Positions 38,392 to 48,798 of a DNA stretch of 64,000 nt are shown piece by piece. Source of the stretch: Dermanyssus gallinae. Its lineage: Eukaryota; Arthropoda; Arachnida; Mesostigmata; Dermanyssidae. The stretch is from the NCBI GenBank assembly GCA_003439945.1, contig QVRM01003985.1, positions 124,001 through 188,000 of the forward strand, written 5' to 3'. Below the pieces are notes generated by a model that saw only the letters and a list, made by a program, of their open reading frames with translations, did no database searches and had not been told where the DNA came from. The stretch's first letter is position 1. Every line of letters starts with the position of its first letter. The translations under genes were made by a program, and so were the position numbers.

Positions 38392-40009
38392 GCGGTAGCC
38401 AAACTGTTATCTCATAAAACATTCAAGATTTCCATTAATTTGTAAATGAAATCAATCAGAATGTATTTAGAGTTTAAAACGGATATTATTAATTATCGTC
38501 TTAAACAAAAAAATATAATATAAAACGTGTTCATTATTTCCTATATTCTTATACAAAATATACATATATTATAAAACCCCCCACCGCTCCGCCCGTCTTC
38601 GCCCGCTCGGAGACTGGCGGAGACGGGCGGTGTCTCACTGAACTGACACGCTCTACTCTGTTGATATCCCCGGGACTTCATCTTACTCGGGCCATCGGTT
38701 GTTTTAGTAGCTGTCTGCTCGCATTTTAGTTCGAGCTTAGACAGTTCACCGCTTAGACGAGGCGACATGGCTTCGACCTAAACTCAGAACAGCGTGTCCT
38801 GGGGTGTCCCCTGGTCCATCGCCGCAGTATGTGCACTTGGGGCTGGGAAGCTTCCCGATCCTAAACAGGTCTGAAACCCTCCATGGCCTTTCAGGATCTG
38901 GGTCGAGTTGAAAATAAGTTCACCTCCTAGCCAAGTCAGCCAGTTTATGATGTTCGGGATTAGGATGTGCGTGAAGCAGCCGTCCCATTTCTCCTGCCTT
39001 TAGGGTGTCGGGGGCCAGGCCAAAGCCCCGTACAGGGCAACTAACACGTCCGCGGATATAAATATTTGACGCCTAAATTGTCGAAGCCCGCAAGTGAACA
39101 GCAGGTAAGCTTAGGTGTTCTTCATTGACCAGTACTTACAATTGAACAATGTATGTTTAGGAGGAACTGCAATTTATTAGAGCAGTGTATTTATTGTCAC
39201 TGGGTCATGCAATGCCATCCACTCATGAAGCACGCGGCGCCTCCTATTAAATGTCGACAAACCCTATACTTTAGAAAAGGTGTTGAAGTTGGCTGAGAAA
39301 ACCACCAACATCATCTGATACTTCTGTACTAACGTTGTCATCTTATCAAGCAGGCTAGCCCGTTTTTCTGCAGAGCTATCTGGGCTACTGTAGTTGAGGC
39401 CTACATCGGTCAGTTCAATTCACGAAATTGTTGCACTGTTGCCGTGTATAGTTACTGTAACCCCAGAATCTACAAAAATACGAGCACCATTTGTATCATA
39501 TGCTATCCAATGCAATTAACAAGCGATATGCTTTGTTCGCTCAGAACGTCTTTAAGCAATTTCATAAGGTGGAGCGTCACAGACTCACACTTATGATATA
39601 GCTTTGTGGTCACAGCGACAAAAGAGCGGTCTTGTGCCGTTGGGCCAACTATTTGACATTTTAGGCAGCAACGGAACGGTTATCCACTGGACTATTAAAC
39701 AGGTTACTTATCCCACAGAAAGTCTCTTCGTAGCAATAAGTTGGTTGGCTGCAGACGTCATTAGATAAACAACTGCAGTCTTAGTTGTAGTTCCTTGACT
39801 CTTCACAGTGATGGTGAGGGTGATATCCGAAATTCGGGTCAACGCTGTCTCAATATCTTTAGCCTTTGTACCCTCTATCTTTAGCCTTTGTACCGCGCGG
39901 TTTAGCGCATGCACGGACGCCTGTGCGCAACGGAAAGGACAAACAGGCAGTTGTGTTTCCCGTTATTGACGCAGTAATCGTGTGGGAACGTTATAACATT
40001 CCCATCGCA
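38388..40009. other. Gene-free stretch
   Basis: No supported gene. A short local near-duplication (ATCTTTAGCCTTTGTACC twice) lies near 39857-39895. Confidence 0.5.
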
Positions 40010-40500
40010 AAATTTGACGAGTGAAAAGCAGCGAGGTTTGTTTAGATTTCTGACTGCGGAAGGTGCTCAACCGGCCGATATTTATCGCCGACGGGCAGTC
40101 GTATACGGAAAGACTGTGAGTCCGACAAGCAAATGTACGTTTTCGTGAAGGCCGTGAGTGTGTGAGTGATGACCTGATGACCCGAGATCTGGCCAGGCAA
40201 ATAACTGTAATCATGGCGGAACTTATTAACAATGTGAATGACCTAGCGACAAGTGATCGGCATGTCACAATGCGAATGATGGCGTGATGGTGGGGACAAG
40301 CGTTGGAACGGTATGGGCAATTGGGCACGACAGGTCGCCCTGCGATTTCTATCAATTCTGTCCGTTAAAAGATATCCTGAAGGGAGGGACTTCGACTCGG
40401 ATGACCAACCGAACGAGACAGTGGAAGACTGGTTCCTGTAACAGCCGCAGGAAACCTGGGAAAGGGAATCCTTAGGCCCGTAAAACAGTGGATTAGTTGT
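40010..40500 (+). pseudogene. Internally deleted mariner-like transposase relic
   Basis: The N-terminal HTH half is readable across frames: RFLTAEGAQPADIYRR, AVVYGKTVSPTSK, FREGRECVSDD and then DRHVTMRMMA and SVGTVW. The sequence then jumps straight to the third catalytic motif and C-terminus (SPCDFYQFCPLKDIL, FDSDDQPNETVEDWF). The middle of the catalytic domain, with the first two Asp, is absent. Sequence style differs from the 19.3-kb mariner, so it is another family. Several frameshifts; not functional. Confidence 0.65.
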
Positions 40501-41419
40501 ACTCAGGATCCCGATTAGCTTCAAATAAGAAAAAGTCAACTAGACCCGCAGTGTCGTCGGTCTAGTGCCGCTGCTGTTGTTGGTATCGGAACGGGTGACA
40601 TTAGCTTGGACCGCTACGTCCCGCGTGCTGGGCCTCATGTTTCAGTGCTGACGGCAGAACAGCCACGCGCGTTGTTTTTATGTCACCCCTTCTAATGGCA
40701 GATGTACTGATGTGCTCTTAAACGTCCTAGATTTTTTGCATCCATAATAAACCAGTTTGACGATTCACTTGGCCACCCTTTTGTGGGAGGTTTGGAAACG
40801 CTAATGCACTCTGGTACTGGCAACTCGTTGTGTCCTCAGCTCACGAACCCGAGTGGATACGTCGAGCCGTTCTACGAAGGGCTGGGTTGCCATAGTCCCT
40901 TGCGGGGCACCTTCATCTCGACCACTTAATGGCATCCGTGCCTCCGAAGCGCGCGGCGAACGTTCTCTAGCCGCGATTCTCGCGCAGAGTAGCGTCTAAG
41001 AAATAGGCGCCTGCCGTTCATGCGGCGGCATCCTCCATCATGTGACCGTGTCTTATGTCGATCTCCCTGCATAGCAATACGTCGAGCTTCTGCGGACCTG
41101 GGCCAGGGCGGAGCGTGACGAGACCGCACACTTGGTCACCCTAACTAAAACAAAAAAACGAGGTGTTCAGCCGGTGGGCTAAACCACCAAATGTGTAAGC
41201 TTTCTTTTAACAGGGCCACAGTGACGTTATGGTTATGGTTAGCCGCATTTTATAAACCTATGTATTTGCGACAAAGGAAATATATTCTAAGACATTTTAA
41301 CTGTATTATATGTCATATCCAGAACAAGATGGTAAATAAATCTGGATGAATTAAAGTACTATATGTCTTACACATTTTGCACTTTAGATAGTGAAAACAA
41401 CTCACACTGTTAAAAAATA

Positions 41420-41424
<5 letters not shown>
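40501..41424. other. Gene-free stretch
   Basis: Nothing identifiable. Confidence 0.5.
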
Positions 41425-41449
<25 letters not shown>

Positions 41450-41454
<5 letters not shown>

Positions 41455-42445
41455 GGCCCTCCATAACCAACAACAACGTAGCTATCTTAGGATTTGGTAG
41501 AACTCGGCACAAAAATAATTTTTACCGAGGCGAAAACATCTTGTTTAGAAGTGAGGATGAAATTTACAACAGTTGGTATTCTGCCTTATTGCTACATAGT
41601 TGTGCAAAATCGACGTTTGCGGCAGAACCAGTCAACGCATGAAGGAACCGAAGATTCTGCATAATCTAAATGACATCAAACGCAAACTAGCAAAAGACGA
41701 ATAGCCAGATTAAAAAGAGTCATACAAATTCAATATGTTGTTATGTCCTACGTTAAAGCTTTCAAGTGCAAAACAGTACAATTTACGTCCAAAAGACTAT
41801 TTTCGAGTAATGGCAAATTGAATGTCCATTATTTTCAAGCCAAAATGATGGTGCTGCGTTACGAAGTTGCCGACTAACCAAGCTTTTTCGACAGCCATAC
41901 CGAAAGCAGAGGCCTGCATACTTGCATAGAGTGTATGAGAAAGTTAGGTGCATATTTTGAGACTTGGTAGAACTCGGCAAGAAAATATTATTCTTTTATG
42001 GAAAAAAAGGGCCGGAAACGTCTAGAAAAAAAATTAGCTTCTGGACGTGAAAGTTTCAACATAAAACGTAACAACGATGGCTGTCAAAAAAAGTTAAGTT
42101 TCTTTGCAACTACGTAATGCAGTATTAAATCTACTTTTGTAGACTGAGATCGGTATATTGGGCGTACAATTTTGGTCGTAATAGAACAGCTTACGGTTCT
42201 GCACGCAAAAGCTTCAACTTAATATTGTATATAACAACATATCGACTTTTTATGACTTTCCTTGATCTGGTTAGTCGCCTTTTTTTAGCTTGCGCCTGGT
42301 GTCATTCAAATTATGCAGAACACGCTGATATATCGGTTCCTCCATGCATTCTTCTGGCTCTCCCGCCAATTTTGCACAACTCTGTATAAGACAAAAAGAT
42401 AGAATAACTTCTTTTACAAATTTAATCCTCACTCCTTATCTTGCC

Positions 42446-42450
<5 letters not shown>
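41450..42450. mobile_element. Foldback / MITE-like element, ~1.0 kb
   Basis: Ends in TACAGGGC on the left and GCCCTGTA on the right, with (TA)n on both sides. The arms are long: about 41540-41765 matches the reverse complement of about 42200-42440. Shared landmarks are GTTGTGCAAAAT, TTCTGCATAAT and AATATGTTGTTAT. It has no coding capacity. Ends and TA flanks fit a non-autonomous Tc1/mariner-type element. Part of the left arm recurs at 54293-54500. Confidence 0.8.
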
Positions 42451-42485
<35 letters not shown>

Positions 42486-42501
42486 GTATATATTATATAT
42501 A

Positions 42502-42565
<64 letters not shown>
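42449..42565. repeat. Compound (TA)n tract
   Basis: Two long TA runs (about 42449-42480 and 42507-42565) around a short TA-rich interruption. Confidence 0.9.
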
Positions 42566-42567
<2 letters not shown>

Positions 42568-43639
42568 TTGATGTGCCGCATTATTAACGCCGCTTCAATA
42601 AATGTGAATAAAAGAACATAGACGTTTATACTACAAAATTGGCGGTCAACTGCTAAAGTTCTATCTGTCTATTATACATAGAGACGGCGTCCTTGATTAG
42701 CAGTATACCCGTAGAAGGTCCTCATTCGTTGGATATAACAACCTTAATCTAAGGCCAAAACGCCAACACAGCGAGTCCAACTCGAGTCTTCCACTAGATC
42801 GGTGATCCACTCTCTGCTGTACGATATGTTGATTTCCTCGACACACTCAATTTGCTTGGGTCTTTGTCGTCATCGCCGTCGTCGTCGCCGCTGCTTTGCG
42901 CTCGCATGGCAGCAGAACTGTTCTGCTCTGCAAGAACGCACAGATCACACGAGGGACCCGTTAAGAAACAACCACCGCTTTAAGGCAACTGCCTATTAAA
43001 ACAAAGTTAATAACGATGTCTTGTTGCGAAGCCCCTTCCACCCCCGCCTCAGCACAAGGCTATTTGGAGTGAACTCAATAGCATTTGTTGTTGTTGTTGT
43101 CGCCGCCATTGTTGCTGCTGACATTTTTTGCTGTTTAGGTTTCATTTACAGCCGCTGGCTGAGTTGCCGCTGTCGCTAGACTGAAGTCGCACTGGAGTAG
43201 TCAACTGCAGATGTCACGTTACCTCGAACGTCTAGGCAACCGTTGGAGTCAGGCCCTCACACAGAATGGCCGTCTTCGCCTTGTCCAGCCGACAAGGGAC
43301 GACTTGTCGTCCCTTGTTGTTTGGATCATGTCTGTCAGTGCCGGCGGTTCCTGCAATAAAACCTCCATTTCGGGTATTGCAGTTTCGATCGCTAACGAAA
43401 CTTTAGTCGGCCATCACGATGAACTCATTTGATGAGCTAGTAGCAAAAAACTGCCAGAAGACTTCGAGTCAGGGTGCTTCGTTTGAGAATACCGCCGTTT
43501 CGTTCGTAGCCTGAAAAACTTCAAGACAAAGTTAGCTGACCCGGTCACTGAGTCGGTCTGACGACGACTACGGCGACTGATGAATTTCCAGTGTGTCACG
43601 TTTATTGATATCTCACAGATACCTTGAGAGGTTGTCACA
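42566..43639. other. No supported gene; triplet-rich GC block
   Basis: CGTCGTCGTCG-type and TTGTTGTTG-type runs occur at 42.86-42.90 and 43.08-43.12 kb. A 24-base near-perfect palindrome (CAAGGGACGACTTGTCGTCC and on) lies near 43293-43317. A 73-codon plus frame at 43211-43432 has no recognised domain. Confidence 0.4.
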
Positions 43640-43799
43640 ATGGAAAGCAAATATTCAGTAGATATTGAAGTAGACATGGATTATATGGATGCGTAGGTAA
43701 TATATATGCTGCCGCTCTAAGCGCCCCTGATATAAAAGGGTGACATGTGTATTTAGGTATACTGCCAAGCGAACAATAAATCAATAAATCAATCAATAC
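43640..43799 (+). mobile_element. LINE 3' tail with (AATC)n end
   Basis: GTATACTGCCAAGCGAACAA followed by AATAAATCAATAAATCAATC. A short CR1/L2-like 3' end with a degenerate tetranucleotide tail is the likeliest reading. No coding part is seen. Confidence 0.4.
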
Positions 43800-44566
43800 C
43801 TTGCGCTTGCAATTGCTACGTAGCATATGGACCTATATGGCAACATTAGCATTTGCATATCACCAAATAAGCACATACAACGTGTTCTACTATTATGACC
43901 ATTATCGTTCATTAGCACTACGGTTGCAACAGTTAACACAACTAGTAAATTATAACGGTGATGAAAATCTTACTAAATTTACACGTGTGTCTTTGTTTGA
44001 TATATTTGGTTTACTTTAGATACGTTTTACCAAAGAGCTGCTGTCTTTATCGTGCCAATTTAGCTCCTGGCCATGACTAATGCGCGTGGGTTTTGATTAC
44101 ACGCCCCACCAATGGTTGGGCTTCACGCCAAAGAGTGATGGCCCACGTTTTTAGTCTGGTGCTTCGCTTCACTAACGCTTTAAGCTGCAATATATAGATT
44201 ATATTACCTGGTCATTATTTACCATGTAGATCTCACAAACTTTTTTGTATTCCTCATGTGTGTTGCACCCCGTCTTGCCTACCACGTTTATATTTTAAAT
44301 TTAGCTCAAGATTCTAAAAGTAATTCTCTCTTGCCTATCGAAAAGTCGCGCTTACCCATTATTGCCGTAGTGCATTCCCGAAACGTACGCCTATCGTTTT
44401 CCAGTTCTATGTCACATTTCACAAAGTAGTTCTGGATTCCCGAATCGATACTATTGTGATTTTGTACACCGTGAGATTTGTTTGAGTCGTCATGCGCTTC
44501 TGAACACGATGTGTCCCGTGCGCAACGCTCTAATAGTTTGTTGAACAGGCTTCAGGCGTGGTTCCA
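43800..44566. other. Gene-free stretch
   Basis: Nothing identifiable. Confidence 0.5.
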
Positions 44567-44596
44567 TTCATTATTATTATTATTATTATTATTATT
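44567..44596. repeat. (ATT)n microsatellite, (AAT)n on the minus strand
   Basis: About 9-10 units; left border of the minus-strand retroelement array. Confidence 0.9.
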
Positions 44597-44846
44597 GGTA
44601 GATTCTCACAATATTTACGGGCTATCCCACTCAAGTACTTTAATTACAGCAGCTGTTAATGAGCTAGTGTTCAGTTTTATACATTTCATCACGTGATATC
44701 GGTCGATGTCAATTTCACCACAATATTTACAAACACATTCGTTGATTTGGAAACATTTTCCCTTTAGGCAGAGGTATTGGTGGTATCCGTGCCAAGTTAT
44801 CTTGCAGATCACTGCTCTGTTCTGTTGCAGATATTTTTTCCATTTG
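44597..44846 (-). pseudogene. LINE C-terminal fragment in the (AAT)n array
   Basis: The minus frame 44812-44615 reads ITWHGYHQYLCLKGKC, then VCKYCGEIDIDRYHVMKC. This matches the T-G-H-G-x-F-x-x-Y-L region and terminal C-x2-C ... H-x3-C knuckle of R1/I/Jockey-group LINEs, with the G of TGHG replaced by W. It lies exactly between two (ATT)n tracts. Confidence 0.55.
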
Positions 44847-44863
44847 TTGCTATATTATTATTA

Positions 44864-44945
<82 letters not shown>
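44847..44945. repeat. (ATT)n microsatellite, ~33 units
   Basis: Follows the 3' end of REL-B1 on the minus strand. Confidence 0.95.
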
Positions 44946-45753
44946 GTTGTGAGGTCTGTACGTATTGTTGCAAAATATTTAAATAAATATTTCACTCCAT
45001 GACGCCTAAAATAGATGCCGAGTTCCCTCTGCAAACGGCTAAAGACAACGCTTGCCTCAAAAATTGACCCTCTATTCGGTCGCTCGTGATCTCCTGAATT
45101 CGCTTATTTAAATCTTTGAGAGATGCTTTCTTCCCTTGCTGATTGGTCCTATCGTCTCCATGGTAATAGGCACAAAAGTATATCTTGTTTTCAGTCCAGC
45201 GTTTTAATCCGTTCTGGCGTCCGCGTACTTTGTTACCCACCCCGGCTCAACTGAGCTGTGAGATAATTAGGAAGCCGCGGTTGTGCATGAAACTGTTGCA
45301 TCCCAAGCTAGGTACCTCCGATGTGACCATAATGCAATGGTCACCCCATCAGTTCTTTCTTTGCCAGCGGGCGCTAAACCTCTTGGTTCAAGTGTAGATG
45401 GTATACTGGCTTTCCTAAGAGACCTTATAATCACACTGTTTAAGTCAGCATGTCTGGGCAATCTACCGACGCTCTTCGGGCAACTCAGAGGGTGTAGGCC
45501 ACTGGAATCTACCATCTCTTTACACAGTTTGCACTGAAACGGCTGGCAGACGGGAGCGCCGATTCTAAGTGCTGACATCATGCGGAAAGAGTTGGGATCC
45601 AGCATGGTGCCGAGCTGAGGCGAGGGTAAGGGTTTAAGCCAACCCCACTGAAGTTATCTTGTGCCGTTAAGAATACGGCGCGGTCTCTCCGGGAAACAAG
45701 CCCCTTTGAGAGATCTCTGCAAGTTTTTTTGAGCTCACCTAGGTTATATTGGC

Positions 45754-45755
<2 letters not shown>
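44946..45755 (-). pseudogene. REL-type retrotransposon 3' end, copy B1
   Basis: A minus-strand 5'-truncated copy of a second REL family. The frame 45605-45267 has a knuckle CKLC ... LHPLSC, then GRLPRHADLNS, GKERTDGVTIALWS and LAWDATVSCTTAAS. It stops there. After a frame break, 45240-44992 gives the C-terminus (LNKRIQEIT, LSLAVCRGNSASILG). The RPD motif reads RTD. Upstream remnants (LPSPQLGTMLDP) extend to about 45755. It is a different family from A but has the same architecture and the same (AAT)n tail. The endonuclease assignment rests on the CCHC-RxD-WD-KY order and is inferred. Confidence 0.72.

Positions 45756-45829
<74 letters not shown>
45756..45829. repeat. (ATT)n microsatellite, ~24 units
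   Basis: Lies between the 3' end of REL-A2 and the 5' truncation point of REL-B1 (minus-strand order A2, repeat, B1). Confidence 0.95.
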
Positions 45830-47107
45830 TTATTTTTCTCTTTCACTAGTTTATTTGTATTGTCTCCTTATGAACGTGAACACCGGATAAAATAAGAGAA
45901 AATGTCACATACCCTCCAGGTTCGGGCGTGTCCAGTCTAGAAGAGTTCCGCGCACAGAGGCGACGTTACCCCGCTGAATGTTCAGCGATAGTCTCTGGTG
46001 CAGGTACTCGACAGCTCTAGTGCCCCCTGTCGAACGGTTGAGCGCCTGGCCGACACGTTGAATGAGTTTGTGCGTTTTCGTGCCCGGTCCCCCAAGTGTC
46101 TCGAATGCCAGCGGGCGAAAATCGTCAGGGTAGGTAATACTGGCATACTTTCTGCACTTATTCGCCTCTGCCAACATAGATGCGTGACCAGCATGTTCCG
46201 CTCCCGCACTGACCATTGAAGGGGCTAATGAGTCAGTTACGGTTGCATTCCATACCAGCATGCGACCCATCTCAAAGGACGTTAGTGTCAGTCCGTCCGG
46301 TCGTTTTCCATCATTCCTGCAGAGGCCAGGAGGCTCGAGAATGCAAGGAAAGCCAGCAGACCTCAAGGCTCGCCTAAATGTCCCGTTAAGTGCTGCGTGC
46401 CGGGCTCGACGACCTGAGCTTAAAGCACAAGAGAGACCATGGTGTGCCTGTGGCCCCACTTGATCGCCGCATCTACATTGGTGCGGGAATACGGAAGCTG
46501 TTCCCAGGCGTAGCCCCGCACTAATCCGAACAGTGTCGTCATCTAGTAGAGTGCCTAAGTGAACACTGGGGAGAGCCTGTAACTAGGCCCGGGCACTTTT
46601 TGCAGAGACCGCCCGTAGCTTGGCCTTGTTAGTCGTAGTGGAGGCTTGTTCAAGTAGGTGCACAAATGTTTTCTCCTGCAGTGGGGTCGACCAGCTTTTC
46701 TGGGAAACGGTGTCCGTGGGTATGACACCGCACAGAGACGCTTATCTCTCGACTAAGGCTGCCAAAGTGTGATCGTAGACATTTTTGCCTGTGTCGTCCA
46801 GCAACCGTTTGGCTTTTTCCGATGCCTGGGACATAGAAGAGACTATGGCAGGCCCAGCCAACGCTACAGCATCAGGCATTCCCAGTCCACCTAAGGATAT
46901 GGGAAGCAGAACCTGCGAGCCTGCATCGGATGAAAGGCGTACGTTCAGGAGCACCTCCAGTGTTTTCAAGGTCCACTTGTTGTATTCTCGAAGGTTCTCG
47001 GTCAAGTCGAAACAAATGGCCCCTCTAAGCAGGTGCGTTATCCGGGCCGCCGAAAAGCATGATCTTAGTACGAATATTCGGCGATGAGATTCCAGCGATG
47101 GAAGACG
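45830..47107 (-). pseudogene. REL-type retrotransposon 3' end, copy A2
   Basis: The longest REL-A copy. The minus frame 47005-46742 is the RT thumb region (LNVRLSSDAGSQ, LPISLGGLGMPDA) and ends at a stop. Reading continues with frame slips through SWSTPLQEKTFVHLLEQA and an in-frame stop near 46585. From about 46500 it runs through CRCGDQVGPQAHHGLSC, GRRARHAALNGTF, GKRPDGLTLTSF and MLVWNATVTDSLAP to the stop at 45905. The RPD Asp is present but the second acidic position is Asn (WNAT; WDAT in A1 and A3). The 3' UTR (GTTCACGTTCATAAGGAGAC) is shared with A1. 5'-truncated at 47107, directly against the tail of REL-B2. Confidence 0.78.
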
Positions 47108-47110
47108 GCT

Positions 47111-47127
47111 ATTATTATTATTATTAC
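47111..47127. repeat. Short (ATT)n tract at an element junction
   Basis: Five to six units. It is the tail of REL-B2 and at the same time the 5' junction of REL-A2. Confidence 0.85.
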
Positions 47128-47612
47128 ATGTTAAACAATGTTACAGTTGTGAGGTCTGAACGTATTATTGCAATGTTTTGTTAAATAATTAGTTCACTCC
47201 ATGGCGCCTAAAATAGATGCCGCGTTCCCTCTGCAAACGGCCAAGGACAACGCTTGCCTCAATAACTGACCCTCTCTTCGGTCGTTCGTGACCTCTTGAA
47301 TTCGCTTACTCAAATCTTTGAGAAATGCTTCGATTCCCTTGCTGATTGGTCCTAGTGTCTCCATGGCAATAGGCACAAAAATATATCTTGTTTCCAGTCC
47401 AGCATATTTAAACCGTTTTCTGGCGTCCGCGTGCTTTGCTACCCACCCCGGCTCAACAGAGCTGTGGTGTAAATAGGAAGCCGCGGTTGTGCACGAAACC
47501 GTTGCATCCCAAGCTAGGGACTTTCCATGTGACCATAATGCAATGGTCACCCCATCAGGTGTTTTTTCGCCAGCGGATACTAAACCTCTCGGTTCAAGTG
47601 TAGATGGTATCT
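47128..47612 (-). pseudogene. REL-type retrotransposon 3' end, copy B2
   Basis: The minus frame 47550-47194 reads SLAWDATVSCTTAASYLHHS, then KHADARKRFKYAGL, IFVPIAMETLGP and LSLAVCRGNAASILGAME, then stop. It carries the stretch lost from B1. Nucleotide similarity to B1 starts abruptly near 47612 (GGTTCAAGTGTAGATGGTAT) and runs into the shared 3' UTR. Only the second half of the REL domain is present, so it is inert. Confidence 0.75.
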
Positions 47613-48722
47613 GCGGACAAGTAAGGATAATCTGTGTTTTTCGGCGTTAGAACAAATCTCAAGTTTTGTTTTGCCGCTCTGTGCCGTGACTGTCTATTTT
47701 TGTTAACAAATCGCCTGGCACCATGAATGGAGTCCTGCGTGAATATTCTGGCTGAGGTCTTGTGGAATAACTTAATCTAAAAATGCATTCATTTACCTTG
47801 GCATCTTGCTACAACAAGGAACCTCATGGAAGGAACCCGCTCAATTTGATAGGTTTGCATTGCTCGGATGAAAGGCGTATCTATATGATCTTAAATACTC
47901 TAGAGACCTTATCTTAAAATGGTACTTTCTTAAGGAATACGCAATTGTATATCATTTAGTCACTATTAGAGGTATAACTAAATTACAACTAAACAAATTA
48001 ATACATATTTTCACTAGGCTGTCAGCCCAGTCTGCTCGTGCAAACGCCTTAAGCTACTTAAAAGACTGAATACATTATATATGCATTTCACTATCATTAT
48101 ATATTCGTTCTCAATTTACATTCATTATTATTCGATCCTGCCACATATAGCTGTATATTATTCATTTGCTGTGTAACAATTCAAGTGGCTTTAATGCTAG
48201 CAGCACCAGCTTAGCTACATAAATAATCGGAAATGAACAAAGAAAATCGTACTAGTTAAGGCTATTCACCAACAAAGCCATCAGAGGGTGCGTTTAAGGA
48301 ATCTAAACGGATAGACAAACATGGCGCATAAGCTTATTAAAGTATGTATTTACTTTTGCAATGCGTATGCCACGCTGTTACCTTGCCCGCAGGCCGGGCG
48401 CTTGCCTCTACTACAGTACTGTATGTAATTTCAAGCCACAGAGACGGCACATAAGAGCAAGAGTACGAATTAATTAGCAGGTTAATTAGTTGCTCTCTCC
48501 ACTAAATGTACTAGGTGTACCTCGCTCTAGGTTTAGACTTAAGTCGTAAATTGCAGCGGCGAGTTGAGCCTTTTGACCTGATGTCTAATTTGTAGCAGGA
48601 GACTAACTTAAACGGTACTAGCTGCTAACAACCGGCGGCCTCTCAGCAGCTGTACTAACAAGCCGCAACGTTCAGAACACCAAGGGAATGTCGTGTAGGG
48701 CTTTTATCTGTGTCGATGGGAG
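47613..48722. other. Gene-free AT-rich stretch
   Basis: Nothing identifiable. Confidence 0.5.
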
Positions 48723-48798
48723 GGCAGCGGTTTGGTAGAATGTACTCTGTAACGGAAAGCAGTCTCCGTTACAGTGTACATTCTACCAAACCGCTGCC
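48723..48798. repeat. 76-bp near-perfect hairpin
   Basis: Arms of 34 bases (GGCAGCGGTTTGGTAGAATG and on) with a single mismatch and an 8-base loop (48757-48764). The surrounding bases continue a weaker pairing for a few positions. The size and pairing resemble a small-RNA precursor, but no transcript evidence is available. It could equally be a short palindromic transposon end. Confidence 0.85.

Noticed and set aside
43211..43432. 73-codon plus ORF in a GC-rich block
   Set aside because: No domain, no convincing splice context, and it includes a palindrome; not enough to call an exon.
44706..45002. 98-codon ORF rich in Tyr
   Set aside because: Translation of (ATT)n.
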